From Colwellia sp. (GTDB taxonomy: Bacteria > Pseudomonadota > Gammaproteobacteria > Enterobacterales > Alteromonadaceae): 64,000 nt of DNA. The notes under the pieces were generated by a model. That model made no database searches. It was not told the DNA's origin and worked only from the letters and a program-made list of their open reading frames with translations. The stretch is taken from assembly GCA_013215295.1 (NCBI GenBank), contig JABSOZ010000013.1:62001-126000 (forward strand), given 5' to 3'. Positions 24,417 through 34,108 of this stretch are shown here, one piece after another; the stretch's first letter is position 1, and each line of letters opens with the position of its first letter. The translations under genes and the position numbers were made by a program.

Positions 24417-24956
24417 ATGAACCACACAGAACTATTGAACAAACTAAAAGCTTTTGACCATAAAGAAGTGTTTTTTGGCCCACAAGGTTTTCAAGTCATG
24501 ACTAAAACGGCTGAATTAAATAAGGCGCAGATTGGTTACTCTATTGATAAAAACGGCACAAGTTTAGTTAATAGTGGCAGTGATACTGAAAATAAGATTG
24601 GCAACTGGCAAAGTTCTTGGGTTGTTATCGCGAAAGACACAGAATTAGGTGATCCTTACTTTATCGATGTAAATGATGAACACCTAGCGGTTTATACCGC
24701 GCTTGCTGAAGAAGAAAATCAATGGCAACGAACACTCGTAAGCTCAACCCTAGAAGGGTTTTCAAAATGTTTAACGGCTATTCATCAACAATGTCAGCAA
24801 AAGTCAGCAATGTATTTGCCAGATGAAAATTGTATTTTTGATTTAGAAGTTTTAGAAACTTTTGGCAAACAGCTTGTTGAACTTGCGCAAACTAATGATT
24901 TTTGGCAAAACTTTTTTGTTGGTTACGTTGACTGGCTACGAGATGAATATGTTTAG
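24417..24956 (+). CDS. SMI1/KNR4-like (SUKH) small protein
   Basis: 179 aa, soluble and acidic. The middle (IGNWQSSWVVIAKDTELGDPYFIDV, then AVYTALAEEENQWQRTLVSS, then LEGFSKCLTAI) has the pattern of the SMI1/KNR4 superfamily: a strand with W.VIA, the G(D)PYF.D motif and a trailing helix. Family members include contact-toxin immunity proteins, but many chromosomal members are uncharacterised and no toxin lies nearby. It starts at ATG with a weak AAAG ribosome site, 26 nt after the gltX terminator. Confidence 0.6.
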   Translation: MNHTELLNKLKAFDHKEVFFGPQGFQVMTKTAELNKAQIGYSIDKNGTSLVNSGSDTENKIGNWQSSWVVIAKDTELGDPYFIDVNDEHLAVYTALAEEENQWQRTLVSSTLEGFSKCLTAIHQQCQQKSAMYLPDENCIFDLEVLETFGKQLVELAQTNDFWQNFFVGYVDWLRDEYV

Positions 24957-25030
24957 CTTGTTTTAAATTTAATTCTCACCTGCTGGTTCCTAGTGTCTTA
25001 TATAATCCTATAGGTGAGCGTTTATATTTA

Positions 25031-25516
25031 CTATTTCTCTTCTGCTTTATGGTGTTTAATAAATTTTTCACAATCACCCGTAAAGGTATTGTCCATTAAA
25101 TAATGAATTTTCCATACTGCTTGTTGTTTAATGAGCTGAAAGCTATTCACACCACAATGACTTAACTTACCGTCAAGATAGAAAGCAAATGGCACCCAAG
25201 CACTGGCTAAATTACCGCTTTGATTGATTTTTATATTAAATATTTTCTCATCTAAATGTTTAGATGTTTCCTTAATAAAAATCGAAAACTTATTAAGATC
25301 TGATACCTCAACGTTATTTTCTTTATTAGCCCGTTCTAAAATAGCTTTCTCAGTAAACTGAGCAATAAACATTTCACCATCATGCTGACGCATAGCATCA
25401 AACATATTATTAATAGGCATGATAACTGAAGTGGATGGGTGGTCAGGATTATTAGCATGAGACTGAGAAGTTAAACACAGTAAAGTTGTGAATAAGGTTG
25501 TTGTTATTTTATTCAT
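25031..25516 (-). CDS. Exported NTF2-like protein
   Basis: 161 aa from ATG 25516 (an in-frame TTG lies 7 codons upstream). The signal peptide (TLFTTLLCLTSQSHA) is followed by an NTF2/SnoaL-like cone fold: a first helix (INNMFDAMRQHDGEMFIAQF), the strand NLASAWVPFAFYLDGKLSHCG, and the strand NSFQLIKQQAVWKIHYLMDN. Such lumazine-binding-like periplasmic proteins have no settled function. It is convergent with the SUKH gene and divergent from the helicase gene. Confidence 0.7.
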   Translation of the reverse strand: MNKITTTLFTTLLCLTSQSHANNPDHPSTSVIMPINNMFDAMRQHDGEMFIAQFTEKAILERANKENNVEVSDLNKFSIFIKETSKHLDEKIFNIKINQSGNLASAWVPFAFYLDGKLSHCGVNSFQLIKQQAVWKIHYLMDNTFTGDCEKFIKHHKAEEK

Positions 25517-25616
25517 ACTTTTCACTTTTTTTATCAATGATAGAAATACTATACGTCATTCTTTGTAGACCTAGGTATAATAGAGATGTATTTATTGATC
25601 TTTTTTGGAGTGTAGT

Positions 25617-26960
25617 TTGCAGTTTACAGATTTTGGTTTAGACAGTCGTTTAATGTCAATGGTTGATCATTTAGGTTTTACAGAGCCAACAGAAATTCAG
25701 CAGCAAGCTATTCCTGCTGCAATGGCTGGGCATGACTTAATAGCGTCGTCAAAAACTGGCTCAGGTAAAACATTAGCGTTTATCATTCCTGCAATGGAAC
25801 GATTAATTAGAAACCGAGCGTTGTCTAAACGTGATCCTCGTGTACTTATCCTTATGCCAACACGAGAGCTAGCTAAACAAGTTTTTACTCAACTGCGTTT
25901 GTTCACCACGGGATCGCAATTTAAAGCTGTGCTGGTACTTGGCGGTGAAAACTTTAATGACCAAGTAAAAACATTAGAAAAAGACCCTCATTTTATTGTT
26001 GCTACACCGGGTAGATTGGCTGATCATTTATCCCAAGGTCATTTTTATCTAAAGGGCTTAGAGCTACTTATTCTTGACGAAGCCGATCGAATGTTAGATT
26101 TAGGCTTTTCAAAGCAATTAAAACAAATTAACGATGCTGCGGATCATAGAAAACGCCAAACCTTGATGTTTTCAGCAACATTAGATCACGCACAAGTGAA
26201 TGAATTCGCACTCGCGTTATTAAAGAAACCTAAACGCATTGCAATAGGCTCAGCACACACAGAGCATAAAGACATCACTAAAAGATTTTATTTATGTGAC
26301 AATTTAGACCATAAGCAAGATTTACTTGAGCACTTTTTGAAAACAGAAAAGTATCAGCAAGTTATTATTTTTACTGCCACGCGAAGTGATACTGACCGTT
26401 TGTCAAAATTACTCACTGAACAAGGATTAAGCACTGTCGCATTAAGTGGAGACCTAAACCAAGGTCAGCGTAATCAAATAATGGATGGTTTCAGTAAAGG
26501 TCATCAAAAAATATTGATTACTACTGATTTGGCTTCTCGAGGTTTAGATTTAGTTAACGTATCTCACGTGTTTAATTTTGATATGCCAAAGCATACAGAA
26601 GAATTTGTTCATCGTATTGGACGAACAGGCCGAGCGGGTAGTACGGGTGATGCAATTTCATTTGTTGGACCTAAAGATTGGATCAGTTTCAAGAATGTTG
26701 AAGGCTTTTTACAACAAACCTTTATTTTCGATGTTGTTGATGGTTTAAAAGCTACATTCAAAGGTATTAAACCGAAAAAAGCAAAAGCAGTAATTAAGGC
26801 AAAATCTTCGTCGAAAGTGAATAGTAAAGCGAAAAGAACTCAACCTAAAAAAGTGGTGAAAAGAGTTTTTGTTGCACAAGATGTAGGTGAACTACCTGTT
26901 TTACGTAAAAAATCTGTTTTACCTGTAAGTGAAATAGATAACGATTTAGAAATTGATTAA
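25617..26960 (+). CDS. DEAD-box ATP-dependent RNA helicase
   Basis: 447 aa from TTG 25617, chosen because GGAG stands 6 nt before it and because the protein then begins MQFTDFGLDSRL like its family. All DEAD-box motifs are visible: the Q motif (GFTEPTEIQQQAIP), I (SSKTGSGKT), Ia (PTRELA), Ib (TPGR), II (DEAD in LILDEADRMLD), III (SAT), IV (VIIFTATR), V (TDLASRGLD) and VI (HRIGRTGRAG). The C-terminal ~70 residues are Lys-rich (KPKKAKAVIKAKSSSK), suitable for RNA binding. It is related to SrmB/RhlE-type helicases in ribosome assembly or cold adaptation; the exact orthologue is not decided. Confidence 0.9.
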   Translation: MQFTDFGLDSRLMSMVDHLGFTEPTEIQQQAIPAAMAGHDLIASSKTGSGKTLAFIIPAMERLIRNRALSKRDPRVLILMPTRELAKQVFTQLRLFTTGSQFKAVLVLGGENFNDQVKTLEKDPHFIVATPGRLADHLSQGHFYLKGLELLILDEADRMLDLGFSKQLKQINDAADHRKRQTLMFSATLDHAQVNEFALALLKKPKRIAIGSAHTEHKDITKRFYLCDNLDHKQDLLEHFLKTEKYQQVIIFTATRSDTDRLSKLLTEQGLSTVALSGDLNQGQRNQIMDGFSKGHQKILITTDLASRGLDLVNVSHVFNFDMPKHTEEFVHRIGRTGRAGSTGDAISFVGPKDWISFKNVEGFLQQTFIFDVVDGLKATFKGIKPKKAKAVIKAKSSSKVNSKAKRTQPKKVVKRVFVAQDVGELPVLRKKSVLPVSEIDNDLEID

Positions 26961-26987
26961 TTCACATCGTGGCAAGGCAGTAATAAA

Positions 26988-27758
26988 ATGAAGTATGCCA
27001 TTTGGGTTTTTAGTTTTATATTTTGTCTAACGTTACAAGCTCAGGTTATGCCAGAGCTACAGGTAGAGCCAAGAGTTAAAAGTTTCAATATTGCAGCACC
27101 TGAAATTCGTCCTTTTATCTATTTAAATGATAAAGGTGAAAATGACGGTCTATTAATTGAAACAATTCAAAAGCTAAATGAGAGTGGAAAGTTTAACGTA
27201 TCTGTTAAAATCATGCCGTGGGCTAGGGCACTCAAAGAAGTTAAAGATGGTCGCTTTGATGCTTTAATGCCAACTGTTTATTCTGCAGAACGTGCTGTTT
27301 TCTTGAGTTTTCCTAAAAAACCTTTGATCAATTTCTATGGCTCTGAAATATTCAAAAGAGTCGATGATACTTTTGATTATCAAACTATAGCTTTGATTGA
27401 TAAAAATAAAACGCTTGTCAAAGTGCGCTCAACAAGTGTTGGTCAAGAATCCGAAAAAGCATTTCGCGACGCATCAACAACATTTGTAGAAGTCACTCGT
27501 TTAGAAGATGCTTTTAATATGCTTATTTATGGTCATGCTGATTTACTCGTAGCAGACAGTGTTATAGCAAAGACGACAATTAATCAAATGGGGATCAATG
27601 ACTCTGTTTTAGGGTTCCTATTGAGTAATACAGAGGATTCATCATTTCTTGCCTTTTCAAATAACTACGCCCAATCTGAAAACATCAATACGTTGATGGA
27701 CGAAATAAACTTGATAAATAACCCTGAAAGTTATCATCATTTAAGTCAAAAAAAGTGA
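26988..27758 (+). CDS. Periplasmic solute-binding-like protein
   Basis: 256 aa with a signal peptide (MKYAIWVFSFIFCLTLQAQ). The fold of SBP family 3 is seen in APEIRPFIYLNDKGENDGLL, VKIMPWARALKEVKDGRFDA, the hinge LMPTVYSAERAVFLSFP, and ADLLVADSVIAKTTI. The PWARAL segment is typical of the Alteromonadales proteins of this group that stand without a transporter. It lies 27 nt after the helicase gene and 9 nt before the desaturase gene, so all three may be co-transcribed. The ligand is unknown. Confidence 0.75.
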   Translation: MKYAIWVFSFIFCLTLQAQVMPELQVEPRVKSFNIAAPEIRPFIYLNDKGENDGLLIETIQKLNESGKFNVSVKIMPWARALKEVKDGRFDALMPTVYSAERAVFLSFPKKPLINFYGSEIFKRVDDTFDYQTIALIDKNKTLVKVRSTSVGQESEKAFRDASTTFVEVTRLEDAFNMLIYGHADLLVADSVIAKTTINQMGINDSVLGFLLSNTEDSSFLAFSNNYAQSENINTLMDEINLINNPESYHHLSQKK

Positions 27759-27767
27759 TCTTTTAAA

Positions 27768-28763
27768 ATGAATTTGCCTGCCGACGCTCAAAAAATTAAA
27801 AATATTGTCTTAAGTGTTAAAGCGGAAGAAGACCGTTTACGAGACAAATTCTCGTTTTTAAATAAACAAGATAGTATAGGTTTATTCATGCTGGCTTTTT
27901 CATTTTTAGGCATGATCTCGAGTGCCTTTTTATATTATTATGCCTTTATTCCTGCGTGGATTTGTATCATTATCACGGCTTTTTTTGCATCAATATCTCA
28001 TGAATTAGAGCATGACTTAATTCATAAGCTTTATTTTCGTAATAACGCTTTCATGCATAATTTTATGATGACAATTGTTTGGTTAATGCGCCCAAGTACT
28101 ATTAACCCTTGGTATCGTCGAAAAATTCATTTATTACATCATAAAACGTCTGGAACAGAACAAGATCTTGAAGAAAGACTTGTAGGCAATGGGATTGCAA
28201 ATATATTTGTACGCTTCATGGTAATGTTTGATGGTTTAATAGGTTTGCTTTTACAGAGAAAACTATTGAATAAGGAAGTGAAAGTTTTTAAATTTTTCAC
28301 TGTTTTTAATGCCGGATTTCCATTAACCATATTTTATTATATCTTTGGATATGGCTTTCTTATATTCCACAGTATTGATCTATTTATGCCCAGTGAATAT
28401 GTTTATCCTGATTTTTTACTCACCTTCGTTGGATTGAGTAATTTGATTATGGTTATTCTAGTTGCCCCTAATTTTTTGCGTTCTGGATGTCTCAACTTAG
28501 TGACTTCATACCTTCATTATTATAAAGGCGTTGATAGCGTATTACAGCAAACACAGGTCTTTAAAGGTTTGTTCATCTGGCCACTTAACCTTTTTACCTT
28601 TAACTTTGCTGGCACGCATGCCATTCACCATTTTGTCGTACAACAGCCGTTTTATTTAAGACAAATTTTGGCCAGTAAAGCACATCAAGTGATGAGAGAA
28701 AATGGTGTTAGGTTTAATGACTTTAGCACGTTAACTCAAGCAAATAGATATAGAACTTTATAA
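27768..28763 (+). CDS. Membrane fatty-acid desaturase-like protein
   Basis: 331 aa with about four hydrophobic helices (for example FMLAFSFLGMISSAFLYYY and AWICIIITAFFASI). The three histidine boxes of the membrane desaturase/hydroxylase superfamily are present: HELEHDLIH near residue 75, HLLHH near residue 120 and HAIHH near residue 285, which together bind the di-iron centre. The substrate cannot be told; phospholipid acyl chains are usual, and desaturation would suit a cold marine organism. It starts 9 nt after the solute-binding gene. Confidence 0.8.
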   Translation: MNLPADAQKIKNIVLSVKAEEDRLRDKFSFLNKQDSIGLFMLAFSFLGMISSAFLYYYAFIPAWICIIITAFFASISHELEHDLIHKLYFRNNAFMHNFMMTIVWLMRPSTINPWYRRKIHLLHHKTSGTEQDLEERLVGNGIANIFVRFMVMFDGLIGLLLQRKLLNKEVKVFKFFTVFNAGFPLTIFYYIFGYGFLIFHSIDLFMPSEYVYPDFLLTFVGLSNLIMVILVAPNFLRSGCLNLVTSYLHYYKGVDSVLQQTQVFKGLFIWPLNLFTFNFAGTHAIHHFVVQQPFYLRQILASKAHQVMRENGVRFNDFSTLTQANRYRTL

Positions 28764-28815
28764 CTGCCTGTTGTGCGAATAGCTCAATAAATTATTATCG
28801 AGCTATTGAGTATGA

Positions 28816-29667
28816 TTATTCTTCGATTAATTTCTCTAACGTGAAAGTCGATTGATCTTCGCCTAGTTTTGCTTTCAAATAAGGCAAAATTTCAGACAAT
28901 TGGTTTTCTAATTGCCATGGTGGATTAACAATAAATAAACCTGTTCCAGTCATGCCATATTCTTCACTGTCAGCTTGTAAACAAAATTCAACTTTTAGTA
29001 AGTTTTTTACATCGCTACGTGAAAAGTCCTTCTCCATGGCGTTAATGCGCTCGCGAGTCACGACTGGGTACCAAAGTATGTAAGTGCCAGAGGTGAACTT
29101 TTTATACGCTTTTACGATTGTCTTAACCGCTTTAACGTAATCTTCTTTCAATTCGTACGGCGGGTCGATAAGCACTACACCACGCCTACTCGGTGGCGGG
29201 ATTAAGCCAAGTATACCTTTATAGCCATCAGACTGTTTCACATGTGATTTATTCCAACGAGCACAAAACTCTGTTAAGTGTTGAATGTCTGTTGGATGCA
29301 ACTCAAACAAATGAGTACTGTCTTGACGACGCATGAATTGTTTAGCAATACCTGGTGAACCAGGATAAATGTCGAGTTCGTCATTTTCATTATTTAATTT
29401 ATGAAGTAATTCAACATAAGGCATTAATGCTTCAGGAAAGTTATCATCGTTTACTGCAGCAAGAATTTTAGCTACGCCGCCTTTATATTCGCCTGTTTTT
29501 TGTGCATATTCGTCATTGAGCGAATACATGCCAGCACCAGAGTGACTATCAATATATGTAAAGCCTTTATCTTTGCGCACCATATATTCAAGTACCAGTG
29601 TTAAAACAGAGTGTTTTAACACATCAGCGAAGTTTCCTGCGTGAAAAGCGTGACGATAACTGAGCAA
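28816..29667 (-). CDS. rlmJ: 23S rRNA (adenine-2030-N6) methyltransferase RlmJ
   Basis: 283 aa, the family's usual length. The N-terminus LSYRHAFHAGNFADVLKH and the SAM-dependent N6-adenine methyltransferase motif DPPY (LIDPPYELKEDYV, near residue 165) are characteristic, as is YIDSHSGAGMY in the SAM site. It methylates A2030 of 23S rRNA. The start is TTG at 29667-29665, preceded by AAGGAAA. It is convergent with the desaturase gene, 52 nt away. Confidence 0.96.
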   Translation of the reverse strand: MLSYRHAFHAGNFADVLKHSVLTLVLEYMVRKDKGFTYIDSHSGAGMYSLNDEYAQKTGEYKGGVAKILAAVNDDNFPEALMPYVELLHKLNNENDELDIYPGSPGIAKQFMRRQDSTHLFELHPTDIQHLTEFCARWNKSHVKQSDGYKGILGLIPPPSRRGVVLIDPPYELKEDYVKAVKTIVKAYKKFTSGTYILWYPVVTRERINAMEKDFSRSDVKNLLKVEFCLQADSEEYGMTGTGLFIVNPPWQLENQLSEILPYLKAKLGEDQSTFTLEKLIEE

Positions 29668-29776
29668 AGGATTTCCTTAAAGATTCAATAGAGAGTTTTA
29701 GTTGGTGGTTGAAAAGTAAAAGATAAAACACGGGCTAATGAGTTCGTGTTTTATCTTTATACATTGAAAGTGATTA

Positions 29777-31369
29777 TTACGCTTGGCTTGCTAAATACTC
29801 ATCATAAGTACCTGCAAAATCAACGTAACCATCTTTGGTTAATTCAATAATGCGAGTCGCTAAGCTAGAAACAAATTCACGGTCATGGCTGACAAACACT
29901 AAAGTACCTTCATAGTTTTCTAAAGCCATGTTAAGTGATTCAATTGACTCCATATCCATGTGGTTAGTCGGTTCGTCCATTACAAGAATATTAGGAAGTT
30001 GCATCATCAACTTGCCAAAAAGCATTCTCCCTTTTTCACCACCTGATAATATTTTAACTGATTTTAAAATGTCGTCAGCTGAAAATAATAATCGTCCCAA
30101 ATAACCACGAACGGCTTGTTCGTCGTCGGTAGGTTGGCGCCACTGGCTCATCCATTCGAATAATGTCATGTCATTCTCAAATTCGAACTCATGGTCTTGT
30201 GCGTAGTAACCAATGTTAGCATTTTCAGACCACGTAAATTCTCCTGAAGTGGTTTCGTAACCGACTTCGCTCAATAATGTGCGTAGAAAGGTTGTTTTGC
30301 CGATACCGTTTTCACCAATTATGGCAATACGTTCACCCACTTCAGCTAAAAGAGAAATGTCTTTTAGAATATGCGCGTCACCAAAATGCTTGTTTAATTT
30401 TTCAATGACTAAAGCATTACGAAATAATTTCTTTTCTTGCTCAAAGCGAATAAAGGGGTTGGTTCGGCTGGACGGTTTGACTTCTTCAAGTTGAATTTTG
30501 TCAATACGTTTTGCACGAGAAGTTGCCTGTTTAGCTTTTGAAGCATTAGCTGAAAATCGTGCAACGAAGGCTTGAAGTTCACCTATTTGAGCTTTTTTCT
30601 TAGCATTGTCAGCAAGTAAATTAGCGCGAGCTTGAGTAGCGGCAAGCATATATTCGTCGTAGTTACCTGCGAAAACTCTAAGTTCACCGTAATCTAAATC
30701 AGCCATGTGTGTACAAACACTGTTTAAAAAATGTCTATCATGCGAAATAATGATCATGGTGGAATCACGGGCATTAAGTGTTTCTTCTAACCATTGAATA
30801 GTGTGAATATCAAGGTTGTTGGTTGGCTCATCCAATAATAAAATATCAGGGTCTGAGAATAATGCTTGTGCGAGTAATATTCGAAGTTTAAAACCGGGGG
30901 CAATTTCGCTCATTAAACCGTAGTGTTGATCAACTGAAATGCCAACACCCATTAATAATTCGCCAGCACGAGACTCTGCACTGTAACCGTCCATTTCAGC
31001 ATATTCAGATTCTAAATCACCAACTTTCATGCCATCGGCTTCACTCATTTCAGGCAAAGCATAAATACGGTCACGTTCTTCTTTTACGGCCCATAATTTA
31101 GTATGTCCCATAATAACAGTATCAATAACGCTGAAGTGTTCAAAAGCGAATTGGTCTTGACTTAACTTACCTAAGCGTTCGTTAGTGTCTAGACTTACAT
31201 TACCTGAAGTTTGTTCTAAATCACCACCTAATATTTTTATTAGCGTCGATTTACCACAACCATTTGCGCCAATTAAACCGTAACGATTACCGCCACCAAA
31301 TTTTTGGGAAATGTTTTCAAAAAGAGGCTTTGCTCCGAATTGATGGGTGATGTTATTTGCTGTAAGTAT
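29777..31369 (-). CDS. ybiT: ABC-F ribosome-associated ATPase, YbiT type, apparently starting at ATA
   Basis: Soluble tandem ATPase without membrane domains, of the ABC-F family that acts on ribosomes. The first Walker A (GANGCGKST) lies upstream of the first ATG at 31111, so that ATG is internal. The frame runs in homologous sequence ([30 protein letters not shown]) up to an in-frame TAG and contains no ATG, GTG or TTG before residue 87. AAGGA followed by 7 nt leads to ATA 31369-31367; from there the protein has 530 aa, the same as E. coli YbiT. It carries two Q-loop/signature sets and the linker [21 protein letters not shown]. The ATA start is inference; ATG mutated to ATA is the alternative. 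Confidence 0.9.
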   Translation of the reverse strand: MLTANNITHQFGAKPLFENISQKFGGGNRYGLIGANGCGKSTLIKILGGDLEQTSGNVSLDTNERLGKLSQDQFAFEHFSVIDTVIMGHTKLWAVKEERDRIYALPEMSEADGMKVGDLESEYAEMDGYSAESRAGELLMGVGISVDQHYGLMSEIAPGFKLRILLAQALFSDPDILLLDEPTNNLDIHTIQWLEETLNARDSTMIIISHDRHFLNSVCTHMADLDYGELRVFAGNYDEYMLAATQARANLLADNAKKKAQIGELQAFVARFSANASKAKQATSRAKRIDKIQLEEVKPSSRTNPFIRFEQEKKLFRNALVIEKLNKHFGDAHILKDISLLAEVGERIAIIGENGIGKTTFLRTLLSEVGYETTSGEFTWSENANIGYYAQDHEFEFENDMTLFEWMSQWRQPTDDEQAVRGYLGRLLFSADDILKSVKILSGGEKGRMLFGKLMMQLPNILVMDEPTNHMDMESIESLNMALENYEGTLVFVSHDREFVSSLATRIIELTKDGYVDFAGTYDEYLASQA

Positions 31370-31656
31370 GGGATAATCCTTGGTCGTGCATTTAAGCTGA
31401 TGAATCTAATGCGCGCGATTATACAGAAATATGAAGAGGGTGTGTAATTAATATTTTCAATAAAGGTCGAGGACGCTTAACTCGCTAAAATTTAATATGT
31501 GCTACTCTCATTCAGTATAAATGTAAATAAGATGTAATTATTTCACTGGAAAAGATGATTTCTGGATTGACATGAGATAACAACTCAGACATTATTTTTA
31601 ATTTAATCGATAAATGAATATTCTAATTTAAACAACATCATAAAAAGGAATTTTAT

Positions 31657-31749
31657 ATGTTAAAAATACTAAATATAATTTTAATATCAGTTTCATTATT
31701 CGCCTCTACTGTTTTTGCTGCCTTTGCTTCAAGTATAGTTATTTGCTAA
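31657..31749 (+). CDS. Possible 30-aa hydrophobic small protein
   Basis: ATG 31657 to TAA 31749 encodes a 30-residue hydrophobic peptide (MLKILNIILISVSLFASTVF...) that looks like a signal peptide or a single membrane helix with a C-terminal Cys. AAAAAGGAATTTTAT gives a good ribosome site, 7 nt away. It ends 18 nt before the alkyltransferase-like gene, so it could be a leader peptide for it or an independent small membrane protein. Confidence 0.4.
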   Translation: MLKILNIILISVSLFASTVFAAFASSIVIC

Positions 31750-31767
31750 TCGCAAAAGTGAGTATCA

Positions 31768-32142
31768 ATGTTGAAAAGTCAGAAGCCAGCGGTTAACCCT
31801 AATTACCAACGTATTTGGCAAACAGTACAAGCAATCCCCTATTCAAAAGTTGCTTGTTATGGGCAAATAGCTGATTTAGCAGGTTTACCGGGTAAAGCCA
31901 GATTAGTAGGAAAAGCGTTAGGAAAGGTCCCTGAGGAAGGTTGGCAAGGACAGCAAGTCCCTTGGTATAGAGTGATTAACTCTCAAGGAAAGATTTCATT
32001 TCCGCTAGAAAGCGAATTTTTTGCTCGACAAAGAGATCTGCTACAAGATGAGCAAGTCGTTGTGATTGGAAATAGAATTAAATTGAAAAATTTTCAGTGG
32101 CTTCCTGACTTGGCAGAACTGCTTTTTAAATTAGATTATTAG
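31768..32142 (+). CDS. Alkyltransferase-like protein (ATL), DNA-lesion binder
   Basis: 124 aa with the DNA-binding fold of O6-alkylguanine-DNA alkyltransferases (IPYSKVACYGQIADLAG, ARLVGKALG). The active-site PCHR is replaced by PWYR at residues 65-68, with Trp66 where the reactive Cys would be. That replacement defines ATL proteins (E. coli YbaZ type), which cannot repair but bind O6-alkylguanine and hand it to nucleotide excision repair. Length and motif agree with the family. ATG start. Confidence 0.92.
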   Translation: MLKSQKPAVNPNYQRIWQTVQAIPYSKVACYGQIADLAGLPGKARLVGKALGKVPEEGWQGQQVPWYRVINSQGKISFPLESEFFARQRDLLQDEQVVVIGNRIKLKNFQWLPDLAELLFKLDY

Positions 32143-32342
32143 CGCATACCTCTGAATTTCTTTAATTTATTCGTTCGATAGCCAGTGTTAATTGGTTTCT
32201 CTAAATTTACAGAAAGCATTGGCTTTTACTTTGTTAAAGCCAGTGGTCTCTTATTCAATGGACTTCGTCTTATCCGTCTTTTTTATTCTATTTTTTTGTA
32301 CTAAATTAGCATCGACAAAAATATAATAAATTGGGAACAATA

Positions 32343-34028
32343 ATGAAAAAGTTTGGATTATCTTTATTATGTCTTTCATTATCTACTGCTTATGCATCAG
32401 ATGATCTAGATATGGCCAATAAAATAAGAGCTGAAGGTTTTTACAATTCTGAAGTGATGCATACCTTAGAACAACTTACGGATCAAATAGGACCACGCTT
32501 ATCCGGTTCTCCTCAAATGAAAAAGGCGAATGATTGGACCTTAGAGAAACTTAAAGGATGGGGACTTAAAAATGCTTATTTAGACCCTTTTGAGTTTGGT
32601 CGAGGTTGGTCCCACGATTCAGCATCAATCGATGTATTAAGTCCTCGTGAAGTTTCTTTGCATGGTATTCCTGTTGCTTGGACACCAGGCACTAAAGGTG
32701 AAGTTACCGGTGATGTTGTTATTTTTGATGCTGCTTCAGTTGCTGATTTAGCACAATATAAAGGCAAGCTTAACGGCAAAATTATCATGATGGGGGCAGG
32801 AAAAAATATTGATGCGCCTGAAAATAGCGTATTCAAGCGCTATGATTCTAGTGAACTTTCCAAGTTAAAAGATTTCGATGTAATGCGGTCTCCAAGCCAT
32901 TCACCTTGGGTCTCTGCAGACCGAAGAGATAGTGCAATGCAGCGTTATAACTTTCGTGATGCTTTAAATGTTTTCTTAAAAGAGGAAAAAGTTGCTGGCG
33001 TTATTTATCGAAGCCGACGTCAAGGTGGTCTGATTAATGTCTTTGGTCGTGATCATCGTGTAGGGAAAACCTTCCCAGTGCCAGCACTTATCATTGAAGC
33101 TGAGCATTACAACTCGTTATCTCGTATGATCGACAACGGTAAAACACCTAAGTTATCGCTCAATATTGATGCGCGTTTTCACGACAACGACCGTAATGCG
33201 TACAACACTATCGCCGAAATTCCGGGTACTGAGAAAAACCCTGAAATTGTTATGGTCGGTGGTCATCTAGATTCATGGCACGCCAGCGATGGTGCTGTGG
33301 ATAATGGCGCTGGCGTTGCTGTTTCTATGGAAGCGATGCGAATTCTTCAAGCATTAGATTTTAAACCTAAACGTACTATTAGAATTGCATTATGGTCGGG
33401 TGAAGAACAAGGGTTATTTGGTTCGTCATCTTATGTTGATGAGCACTTTGCTACTCGTCCAAAACCAAGTGATAAGAACGAACGGGCGCTACCAAGTTAT
33501 TTATGGAAAGATCAAGGCTGGCCTATTGAAACAAAAGCAGAACATGAAAAATTCTCAGTTTATTTCAATATGGATAACGGCAGTGGTCGTTTTAGAGGCA
33601 TTTATACCGAAGGTAATGTTGCTGCAAAATCTATATTCGGTGACTGGTTTAGCCCTTATTCAGATTTAAGTACAGGTACTGTTACTAACCAAAGTACCGG
33701 TGGTACGGATCACGAATCTTTTGATGATGTCGGTTTACCAGGCTTTCAGTTTATACAAGATGAATTAGATTACTTTTCTCGTTTACATCATACTCATATT
33801 GATTCGATTGATCATGTAGTCGAAGCTGATTTAAAACAAGCATCTGTAATTCTTGCTGGTTTTTTATATAAAGCTGCAATGGCTGACGAACGTATGCCTC
33901 GTAAACCTATGCCACAAGACATTTCATCATTGCAAAAGAAACAAATGCAGATGAAGTCAGACAAAGCACGTAAAAAACGTGAAAAAGAGGCCAACAAAAA
34001 TTTAGAGATTAATTCAGTAAAAAATTAA
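32343..34028 (+). CDS. Exported M28 family zinc peptidase with PA domain
   Basis: 561 aa from ATG 32343, preceded by GGGA; the signal peptide is FGLSLLCLSLSTAYA. The M28 catalytic domain has the usual ligands: GGHLDSWH (His, Asp), the bridging Asp in GAVDNGAG, the catalytic Glu in WSGEEQGLFGS, Asp in FNMDNGSG and His near HHTHIDSID. A PA-type insertion (about residues 110-220) lies before the catalytic core, as in carboxypeptidase Q-like enzymes. The C-terminus is a charged Lys/Glu tail. It acts in the periplasm or outside as an aminopeptidase or carboxypeptidase. It is followed by a strong terminator. Confidence 0.9.
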   Translation: MKKFGLSLLCLSLSTAYASDDLDMANKIRAEGFYNSEVMHTLEQLTDQIGPRLSGSPQMKKANDWTLEKLKGWGLKNAYLDPFEFGRGWSHDSASIDVLSPREVSLHGIPVAWTPGTKGEVTGDVVIFDAASVADLAQYKGKLNGKIIMMGAGKNIDAPENSVFKRYDSSELSKLKDFDVMRSPSHSPWVSADRRDSAMQRYNFRDALNVFLKEEKVAGVIYRSRRQGGLINVFGRDHRVGKTFPVPALIIEAEHYNSLSRMIDNGKTPKLSLNIDARFHDNDRNAYNTIAEIPGTEKNPEIVMVGGHLDSWHASDGAVDNGAGVAVSMEAMRILQALDFKPKRTIRIALWSGEEQGLFGSSSYVDEHFATRPKPSDKNERALPSYLWKDQGWPIETKAEHEKFSVYFNMDNGSGRFRGIYTEGNVAAKSIFGDWFSPYSDLSTGTVTNQSTGGTDHESFDDVGLPGFQFIQDELDYFSRLHHTHIDSIDHVVEADLKQASVILAGFLYKAAMADERMPRKPMPQDISSLQKKQMQMKSDKARKKREKEANKNLEINSVKN

Positions 34029-34044
34029 TATGTCATTCTAAATT

Positions 34045-34074
34045 AAAAAAAACGCACTATTTAGTGCGTTTTTT
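34045..34074. terminator. Bidirectional terminator between the M28 gene and kynA
   Basis: CGCACT-ATTT-AGTGCG flanked by A8 on the left and T6 on the right. It ends the peptidase gene and, on the minus strand, the kynurenine operon. Confidence 0.85.
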
Positions 34075-34108
34075 ATTTATCGGCAATGTGATAATTGAAT
34101 ATAATTTG

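Noticed and set aside
31111-31111. ATG 31111 as the start of the ABC-F gene
   Set aside because: It would remove the first Walker A motif, which is present and in frame upstream.
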